Origin: a virus
Virus record (IMG/VR): IMGVR_UViG_3300042261_000081
Coordinates: 1 to 25,542 of that record
Length of the DNA stretch: 25,542 nucleotides
Reading direction: 5' to 3' (one strand)
Part shown: piece after piece, positions 7,901-12,616 of the stretch
Layout: each line of letters begins with the position of its first letter
How positions within the stretch are numbered: the first letter of the stretch is position 1
Program-made: the position numbers and the translations under genes
Notes under the pieces: model-generated
Databases searched by the model: none
Told to the model about the DNA's origin: nothing
What the model saw: only the letters and a program-made list of their open reading frames with translations

Positions 7901-10900
7901 CGATGTTCGATGAGCTGTCCAAAGATCAACAGGACAGGTTCGTTGGGTACGGCCCCGAGAACTGGAACGCTTCCGACGTGGCTGCTGAGCTCGCCCGCAT
8001 CCAGCGTGACAGCGGCGTCGATGCCCATGAGACTTTCAGCGATAACGACGGCGGCGTCATTGACCCGCAGGACGAAGAAGTTGACCGTGCCCTGCGCGGC
8101 AAGAACATCCATGAAGCCCTGAAGTGGGCCATGGACAACGACCGCAACCACTTCGAGCGCACTGTGCTGCGCGCAGTTGCAGCTCGCATCAAAGAGCTGG
8201 AGCGCTTGGGCGTTAAGTTCTCTTTCCGCATGACTGGGGAAGGCAAGCGGCTGACTGGCGGCGCGTCCGGTGTAGCGCTGACTACACCTGCCAGCTTGGG
8301 GCAGGCCATGCGGGTGGACATCATCCTCAACGGTGCTGAAAACGGAGTCCACTCTGGAGCGAACTACGAGACGTTGGTCCACGAGCTCATCCATGCTGCA
8401 ACAGCAGCTCAGGTCAAGTTCGCCCCTAACGGCAGCGCTGCGCAGGAACTCAAGAGCCTGTACAACGAGGTGATCAAGCAGTTCAACGCCAAGGTCAAGG
8501 CCGGGACGCTGAGCGATTTCGAGAAGAAGCTGTTCAACCAAGAGCAGAACTCCATCAACGACGCCGACGAGCTGCTGGCTTGGGGTCTGACGAATCGTGA
8601 GTTCCAGACCTACCTGGCCGGGATCAACGTCACTCCACGTGTCTCCCTGTGGGGCAAGTTGGTTGACATCGTCAGCAAGGCGCTGGGCATTCCAGTCAGC
8701 GCTAAATCTGCACTGGGCAAGCTGATGTCCATCTCGGAAGAGATGTTCGACGAGTCGCTTGACCCCTACGTCAGCGAAGCTAACTCTCGCATGCAGTCCC
8801 TTGGCAAGCAGGAGAACAACACCGGGTGGCCGGACTGGTCGCTCAATTCCGATCTTGGCAAGACCCCTGTGTGGGTTGATGGCGACTACGCGCTGTATGA
8901 GGCCACTGGGACTCGTGGCGGTAAGCTGTTCATCCCTGGTATGCGCGCTGGCGACATGGCCAAAACTGCGAAGGTCGATGTCGGTAGCTTCACCGGCAAC
9001 GCTATCCCGGCTGCTGGGCTTGCGAAGATGAAGGCCGCTGCAGATTCTCTGCGGCAGCAGGCCAGTCCAATGGCCAAGGTCATAAGCTTTGGTAAGAGCA
9101 CACCCGGCACTGGGGAAGTGTTCCGCCGCACGCTTGACCAGGTTCCCAACGAGCTGCGCGGGCCTGTGAAGAACCTGCTGACCGCAGTTAAAGACGCCTC
9201 CGCCAAAGGGCTGGACTACGTCATCTTCACCAACGATCTGATCAACAGGGCCGTGGACGCAGGCATTACGTCAGCCAAGAGCTTCCGTGACCTGCTCGTG
9301 CAGCGGTCGGAGAAAGTTCGCTCCCTGGAGCGCGAGGTCGAGCGCATAGCCGACCAGTACGCCCTGGTGCCTGACCGTGACAAGACCGGCCATCGCAGCG
9401 TCAACAACTTCTTGTTTGAGTCCACGCGCCAAGGCAAGTGGGGCTACGACCACGGCAAGCTGAAGGCTGACCCTGGCATGGCCACCTGGTTCAATTCGTT
9501 CGACGCCAAGACCAAAGACTTCGTCAGGGCTGTGTTTGCCCACGGCGACACCATGCTGGCCCAGAAGAAGGCCACCGTGATGAAGTACACCGAGACGGAG
9601 TACGACGCACGAATCGCCGCCGAGGCTGACCCCGAGGCCAAGGCCGAGCTCGAGCAGGACAAGAAGAACTCCATCAAGCGGTTCGAGCGCCTGTTCGCCA
9701 TTCGTGAGGGCATGCCCTACGCGCCCATCAAGCGCTCTGGTAACTACGTGGTTGTGGCCATGTCTTCTGCGTACATGGACGCCAAGGCTGCCAAAGACAC
9801 CAAGCTGATGGAGAAGCTGGAGAAAGACGAAGCCCACTACCAGGTCAGCTTTACCGACACGAAGTGGGAAGCCCGCCGCATGGCCGAACGACTGGCTGCT
9901 GACGGTAGCTACGACAAAGACGGTGTCTACCTGCGCGAGCGCGACCAGCACCAGGACGCTCTGTACGGTGGCGACGGCGTACTCAAGTCGCTGTCCAAGC
10001 TACGCACTCGCATCGAGAACTCCGACGACAAGTCTTCCGCTAAGGTGCTGCGCCTAGTGTCCGACCTGTACCTCGAAGCGCTGGCCGAAAACTCGTCGCG
10101 CAAGTCTGAGATGCGCCGCCGTGGCATCGCCGGTAACGTGGACATGATCGCCTCGTTCGCCAAACAGGGCCGGGCCGACGCCAACTTCATGGCGTCTGTG
10201 CAGTATGGCCACAACATCCAGCGCGCTCTGCAGTCGATGACCAACGAGGTTCATGGAGCCCGCGATGACGGTCGCGCATCTGAGATTCGTAACGAGCTGG
10301 TTGCCCGCTACGTGCAGTCGCTAGATCGCCCTGAGACCCCTTGGGTCAACCGCCTCAATCGCATGTCTTCTCTGTACTACCTGGCTTTCAGCCCGGCGTA
10401 CTACATGCAGAACTTGACGCAGCCATGGATGATGTCCGTGCCAGCACTGACGGGGCGCCACGGGTACGGCGAAGCCAACTCTGCGCTGTTCAAGGCGTAT
10501 GGCCAGCTCAAGGATGTGATCGGCAGCGGCAAAGCATTCAAGCAGAACTTCGACCTGTCCAAGGTGCCCGGCGACGTGCGCTCTGCGATTCAGGAACTGG
10601 CCAACCGAGGCAAGATCGACATCGGCATCGAGTCTGAGATGGGCTCGTTCAGCGCCGAAGGCGAGGGCAAGGTGGCCGGGGCGGTTAACAAAATCGACCG
10701 TGGCTTGCGTCTGGCTGTCCAGAAGGTTGAGACTATCAACCGCTTGTCCACCGCCATGGCGGCGTACCGCCTTGAGCGCTCCAAGAACCGCACGCATGAG
10801 CAAGCTGTTGAGTACGCTGACCGCATCCTGACGGAGACCCATGGCGACTACACCGGCATGAACGCTCCGCGTGCGTTCAACACTTCGCTGGGTAAGGTCT

Positions 10901-11853
10901 CGCTGCAGTTCCGCAAGTTCCAGCTCATCCAGCTGTCGTACTACGCCAAGCTGGTCAACTCCATCTTCACTGACCCGAAAGAACGTGGTGCGGCGCTGAA
11001 GATGCTGGGGTACTCTCTTGGCCACACCGCGCTGTTCGCTGGCGTTCGTGGCCTGCCTGGTTTTGCTGCTCTCGCCTGGGTTGCCTCCAAACTGTTGGGT
11101 GACGATGACGAGCCGTACGACCTCGAGCAGGACCTGCGCAACGCCATCGGGGACAAGGACTTGGCCAACCTCATCATGCGCGGAGCTCCGACGCTGGCTG
11201 GGCTGGATTTGTCCGGCAAGGTGGGCGCGGGCAACATGTTCTCCATCCTGCCGTTCAGCAACGCTGACTTGACCACCGAGCAGGGGCGCTCCCAAGCAGT
11301 TGGCGAGCTGGTTCTCGGCGCCTCTGGCGGCATGGTGTCACGTATGGCTGATGGCCTTGGCCAGGCTCTGGAAGGAGACTTCTTCCGTGGCATGGAGAAG
11401 ATGCTGCCTAAGGGCCTTGGCGACCCGCTAAAGGCCTACCGCGAGTTCACCGGCGGCATGACACGCCGCAACGGCGAGATCATGTTGTCCCCTGACGAGA
11501 TCAGCTTTGCGGAGTCCATGATGACTGGGCTCGGGTTCTCCCCGGTGCAGAAGTCTGTTGCCTACGAGCAGCAGCAACTGGTGCGCAACATGGACCAGAA
11601 CTTCCAGGATCGCAGCAGCAAGATCAAGGGCCAGTACATCAAGGCTGCGCGCGACAAGGACACAGCTGCCATGGCCGAAGCCCGCGCTGCGTGGGCCAAG
11701 CTGCAAGAGACCAGAGTCAAGAACGGTTACAGCCGCCAGCCTTTGTCGCAGCTTCTGACTGCGCCGCAGCAGCAAGCCAAACGCGAGAAATCCACCACCA
11801 ACGGCGTGCAGTTCAACAAGCAGAACCGACGCTTCGTCGAGTCACAGGTCTAA
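4960..11853 (+). CDS. Giant polyvalent internal virion (DNA-ejection) protein with HExxH metallopeptidase motif
   Basis: 2297 residues. The N-terminus (SIADIRRANGGLENLTDEDI) resembles the short motif that opens many phage polyvalent proteins. Gly/Ala hydrophobic stretches follow near 121-166, 211-235 and 297-320 and could insert into membranes. Residues about 490-605 are an Ala/Pro/Gly/Ser linker. Residues 640-730 contain a helix-turn-helix-like stretch and 740-900 are charged helices. HELIH at 1141-1145 is a zincin motif, with E1204 in DELLAW a candidate third ligand. Near 1972-2004, SLGKVSLQFRKFQLIQLSYY matches the C-terminal region of PLxRFG/LPD38-type phage proteins, flanked by hydrophobic segments (1801-1832 and 2016-2047). 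Such proteins are packaged and ejected with the DNA, often carrying enzymatic domains. GAGG precedes the ATG. A second gene is nested out of frame at 6455-6658. Confidence 0.85.
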   Translation: MPRSIADIRRANGGLENLTDEDILHATYEDYAPYYKSIDDYAGAIGYSGAGRGLAGARLSAGVDNYQAGLLGLGGAASRAVGADGMADWFDQRRIANEDAAAYAQQRAQDLGAVDDWRDIGGVGAAANYVGGLAAQSLPYLGEAVVGGLAGRGLSFGARGALRGALTEAEAAAAAGRLARNQTLGAVGASYPSSVGDILSNQREAGGEDLGSALVGGVPYAALNALGETGLVARGFRPLTQFEGGALRRGALAAGQTALEEGVGETGQELVNQYFGRMAINPGEGLFNDEANRRYLDSFVGGAALGGLMGGAAGVRGRREFRTVDDGQFDLTTNPNESPNLSIYGNDSVVPLQEQLAQQFGLSRKPQSGYEKQFLEAFNEPSGQRVVDENGIERELSVGEVMQRQAGVPDQAPAQESVAEKQQIAPTKVFDDVDRALMERGVAPNKLRKDLYTELQASGLDPAHDNLAGFWQLMSSGSTGKARTELAKAIAAAKKEATNVSVPSVSDPAVAASSPAGGPVNSGGMATPGPVSAVGERAGGDAVRVGAPSNQAPVVANGAGERAAPVGENTSMLAGSNPATPPVGKAPSPQATPVAQAADPFQVDPAYDEDADRLEIARMTGRGAEVDAIEQEASGQRVDAVDVGTADAEAIIGKHLEGSKTAARDRKILDAWLATARTAGYRSKGKIKEALAKDFGIGATRVEQIANIKKITAAAKALGYTEEQAYEALGIPMPKSSAATAEVADDTSAERKALENAIEDLNARIKTAKAGEKLDLEAQRKELKGVLSGLKDSATEEERGQVAAALTKAGFTTEEGAGFGLDDSRHWQKESSSGNQGAEGFLRFAKQIEDIRAAIAELEQQGLSNVVGELEGLAQKIQDEAAAAAAVIEAAKAPAVPKREVSADLAAVKQKFKDVGRDVAKMEPEELRMLRGEAERFKNTDLMAKIDAQLGVEPIAEEAKTDTEKARGAWDKEAKSYDGAPMFDELSKDQQDRFVGYGPENWNASDVAAELARIQRDSGVDAHETFSDNDGGVIDPQDEEVDRALRGKNIHEALKWAMDNDRNHFERTVLRAVAARIKELERLGVKFSFRMTGEGKRLTGGASGVALTTPASLGQAMRVDIILNGAENGVHSGANYETLVHELIHAATAAQVKFAPNGSAAQELKSLYNEVIKQFNAKVKAGTLSDFEKKLFNQEQNSINDADELLAWGLTNREFQTYLAGINVTPRVSLWGKLVDIVSKALGIPVSAKSALGKLMSISEEMFDESLDPYVSEANSRMQSLGKQENNTGWPDWSLNSDLGKTPVWVDGDYALYEATGTRGGKLFIPGMRAGDMAKTAKVDVGSFTGNAIPAAGLAKMKAAADSLRQQASPMAKVISFGKSTPGTGEVFRRTLDQVPNELRGPVKNLLTAVKDASAKGLDYVIFTNDLINRAVDAGITSAKSFRDLLVQRSEKVRSLEREVERIADQYALVPDRDKTGHRSVNNFLFESTRQGKWGYDHGKLKADPGMATWFNSFDAKTKDFVRAVFAHGDTMLAQKKATVMKYTETEYDARIAAEADPEAKAELEQDKKNSIKRFERLFAIREGMPYAPIKRSGNYVVVAMSSAYMDAKAAKDTKLMEKLEKDEAHYQVSFTDTKWEARRMAERLAADGSYDKDGVYLRERDQHQDALYGGDGVLKSLSKLRTRIENSDDKSSAKVLRLVSDLYLEALAENSSRKSEMRRRGIAGNVDMIASFAKQGRADANFMASVQYGHNIQRALQSMTNEVHGARDDGRASEIRNELVARYVQSLDRPETPWVNRLNRMSSLYYLAFSPAYYMQNLTQPWMMSVPALTGRHGYGEANSALFKAYGQLKDVIGSGKAFKQNFDLSKVPGDVRSAIQELANRGKIDIGIESEMGSFSAEGEGKVAGAVNKIDRGLRLAVQKVETINRLSTAMAAYRLERSKNRTHEQAVEYADRILTETHGDYTGMNAPRAFNTSLGKVSLQFRKFQLIQLSYYAKLVNSIFTDPKERGAALKMLGYSLGHTALFAGVRGLPGFAALAWVASKLLGDDDEPYDLEQDLRNAIGDKDLANLIMRGAPTLAGLDLSGKVGAGNMFSILPFSNADLTTEQGRSQAVGELVLGASGGMVSRMADGLGQALEGDFFRGMEKMLPKGLGDPLKAYREFTGGMTRRNGEIMLSPDEISFAESMMTGLGFSPVQKSVAYEQQQLVRNMDQNFQDRSSKIKGQYIKAARDKDTAAMAEARAAWAKLQETRVKNGYSRQPLSQLLTAPQQQAKREKSTTNGVQFNKQNRRFVESQV
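6442..6448 (+). promoter_or_regulatory. Strong Shine-Dalgarno inside the giant gene
   Basis: AAGGAGG, a full complement to the 16S rRNA tail, lies 6 bases before the ATG at 6455. It is inside the giant virion gene but is ideally placed for a different frame, which makes it the main evidence that the nested gene is translated. Confidence 0.75.
6455..6658 (+). CDS. Nested (overprinted) small gene inside the giant virion gene, function unknown
   Basis: 67 codons, frame +1 relative to the host gene, from ATG 6455 to TAG 6656-6658. The start is chosen by AAGGAGG at 6442-6448; an in-frame ATG at 6428 has no such site. The product (starts MSAYQACLTPQLQQAVLQG, has STAEAWLLLDQFL at 22-34 and ATKLLLWQMEPENELPL at 51-67) looks like a real protein: mixed composition, amphipathic helices, Leu and Trp spaced as in a folded domain, and no Arg/Pro/Ser bias of random shadow frames. 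In contrast the host protein over the same bases (residues 499-566) is low-complexity Ala/Gly/Pro/Val linker. This asymmetry suggests the nested frame is the one under constraint here. I cannot name its family. No signal peptide or membrane helix is evident. Confidence 0.7.
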   Translation: MSAYQACLTPQLQQAVLQGALSTAEAWLLLDQFLQSESELVEMPYELEHQATKLLLWQMEPENELPL

Positions 11854-11864
11854 GGAGAACCACT

Positions 11865-11951
11865 ATGGCCAAGACACCAGCATGGCAACGCAAAGAGGGC
11901 AAGGACCCCAACAGCCGGATCAACAAGAGCCTGAAGGCTTGGAACTGCTGA
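11865..11951 (+). CDS. Miniature 28-residue protein: two joined ends of a phage small-protein family
   Basis: Reads MAKTPAWQRKEGK followed by DPNSRINKSLKAWNC. AAGGAG at 11853-11858 lies 6 bases before the ATG, so translation is credible. From memory, phages and bacteria encode basic proteins of roughly 60-100 residues that begin with a PAWQRKEGK-NPKGGLN motif and end, after an SFCARM segment, with DPNSRINKSLRKWNC. This protein has both ends and nothing between them, as if the middle were deleted in frame. It is strongly basic with a C-terminal Cys. Its stop overlaps the start of the next gene (TGATG). Function is unknown; small basic proteins at this place may be packaged. The family assignment is from recollection only. 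Confidence 0.65.
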   Translation: MAKTPAWQRKEGKDPNSRINKSLKAWNC

Positions 11952-12211
11952 TGGGCGCTCTGGAGACAAGGCTGACCCGCCAGCTCGCATCGCGGGGAGT
12001 CAAGGACGCAAAAGGCATGGCTGTCGCGCTGCTCACCAAGCGTGGTGACATGAAGGACGGCAAGCTCACGGCCAAGGGCAAGGAACGCCAGGCGCTGGGC
12101 AACGACGGTCGGGCCAAGGACCGAGAGGCCAAGTACAGTGGCGGCAAGCACAAGGCCAGCGACTACAAGTACGACGCCAAGACCAACTCAGCGACCCTGA
12201 AGAAGCGCTGA
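11951..12211 (+). CDS. Small basic phage protein, unknown function
   Basis: 86 residues from ATG 11951, which overlaps the previous stop by one base. An upstream in-frame ATG (11882) would overlap the 28-residue gene and has no good ribosome site, so the coupled start is preferred. The sequence is Lys/Arg/Gly/Asp-rich: LETRLTRQLASRGVKDAKG, then LTAKGKERQALGNDGRAKDR, ending SDYKYDAKTNSATLKKR. I recall similar small proteins beside the previous family in other phages, with a conserved YKY-x4-T-N-xATL ending, but no function is known to me. It is the last gene of the rightward module. Confidence 0.72.
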   Translation: MGALETRLTRQLASRGVKDAKGMAVALLTKRGDMKDGKLTAKGKERQALGNDGRAKDREAKYSGGKHKASDYKYDAKTNSATLKKR

Positions 12212-12214
12212 GCC

Positions 12215-12265
12215 TTGGTACAAATTTGGTACACCAGAGGGTTCAAACAGGCCTATCGGTGTACC
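12215..12265. repeat. GGTAC direct and inverted repeats in the convergent junction
   Basis: TTGGTAC occurs at 12215-12221 and again at 12226-12232, 11 bases apart (one helical turn). The second copy extends to GGTACACC (12228-12235), which is the exact inverted partner of GGTGTACC at 12258-12265. A further GGTGTAC lies at 12318-12324. Between 12212 and 12304 there is no gene, so these sites fill most of the junction between the converging modules. They could be protein-binding sites, for example for the adjacent excisionase-like regulator, or part of an attachment or termination region. No T-tract follows the hairpin. Confidence 0.5.
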
Positions 12266-12277
12266 CCGTGCTGCAGC

Positions 12278-12296
12278 TGGCCGCTATCAGTGGCCA
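12278..12296. other. Hairpin in the convergent junction (possible transcription end)
   Basis: TGGCCGCT and AGTGGCCA pair over eight positions (one G-U) around an ATC loop. It lies 67 bases after the last rightward stop and just past the end of the leftward regulator gene. No T-run follows on either strand, so it is not a classic intrinsic terminator. It may stabilise 3' ends or mark a rho-dependent end. Confidence 0.4.
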
Positions 12297-12304
12297 TCGC
12301 AACC

Positions 12305-12535
12305 TCAAGTCGTTGTAGGTGTACTACAACCCGACGATTGAAGAGCTGGTTCAGCATCTGCACGGTGGCGGTCAACCCATGCCTCGACGTCTTTGACAGA
12401 CCACAGCAACTTGCGGCTGGGCGTCTTCAGGCGAGGCGGTAGCTTTTCCGGGTACTTGGATGCGTACTGCTGGATGGTGGTGACGGGTAGGCTCAGAGCA
12501 ACCGCCAGGGCTTTGGCGTCAAGTACGAGCTTCAT
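12305..12535 (-). CDS. Excisionase/AlpA-type winged helix-turn-helix DNA-binding protein
   Basis: 76 residues from ATG 12535 (TTG 12547 is an in-frame alternative that would start inside the terminator tail). AKALAVALSLPVTTIQQYAS forms the helix-turn-helix, followed by a wing (PPRLKTPSRKLLWSVKDV) and the VEAWVDRHR helix. This is the MerR-like/HTH_17 fold used by AlpA regulators and phage excisionases. It would bind DNA as a small regulator or as a recombination directionality factor. It is the last gene of the leftward strand, and a strong terminator (12546-12574) lies directly before it, so it depends on read-through or on its own signal, which I did not find. The final 20 residues (Ser/Thr/Pro-rich) are not part of the fold. 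The 3' end contains the 12312-12330 palindrome. Confidence 0.72.
   Translation of the reverse strand: MKLVLDAKALAVALSLPVTTIQQYASKYPEKLPPRLKTPSRKLLWSVKDVEAWVDRHRADAEPALQSSGCSTPTTT
12312..12330. repeat. Perfect inverted repeat at the 3' end of the regulator gene
   Basis: GTTGTAG (12312-12318) and CTACAAC (12324-12330) are perfect inverted copies around GTGTA. No T-run follows on either strand. The loop side includes a GGTGTAC core shared with the sites at 12228-12265, so it may be one more binding site or an mRNA 3' hairpin. Confidence 0.45.
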
Positions 12536-12545
12536 GTGATTGTCC

Positions 12546-12574
12546 AAAAAGGCCCCCAGCCGGGTGGCTGAGGG
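12546..12574 (-). terminator. Intrinsic terminator after the primase-helicase gene
   Basis: On the leftward strand CCCTCAGCC and GGCTGGGGG pair (one A-C mismatch) around an ACCC loop, then CC and TTTTT. It lies 43-71 bases after the primase-helicase stop at 12617 and just ahead of the regulator gene. It should end most leftward transcripts here. On the other strand the tail is only TTAATCC, so action there would be weak. Confidence 0.75.
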
Positions 12575-12616
12575 TTAATCCACAACAAGGAGCTAACGAT
12601 GGCATTAGCGCAGGCA

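Noticed and set aside
6385-8541. A 718-codon leftward frame opposite the giant virion gene
   Set aside because: It mirrors the giant gene's codon structure, has no good ribosome site, and its product shows no domain; long antisense frames are expected opposite GC-rich genes.
12228-12265. Possible tRNA end (GGGTTCAAAC in the junction)
   Set aside because: The bases on both sides do not form a T-arm stem, and there is no acceptor or anticodon arm.
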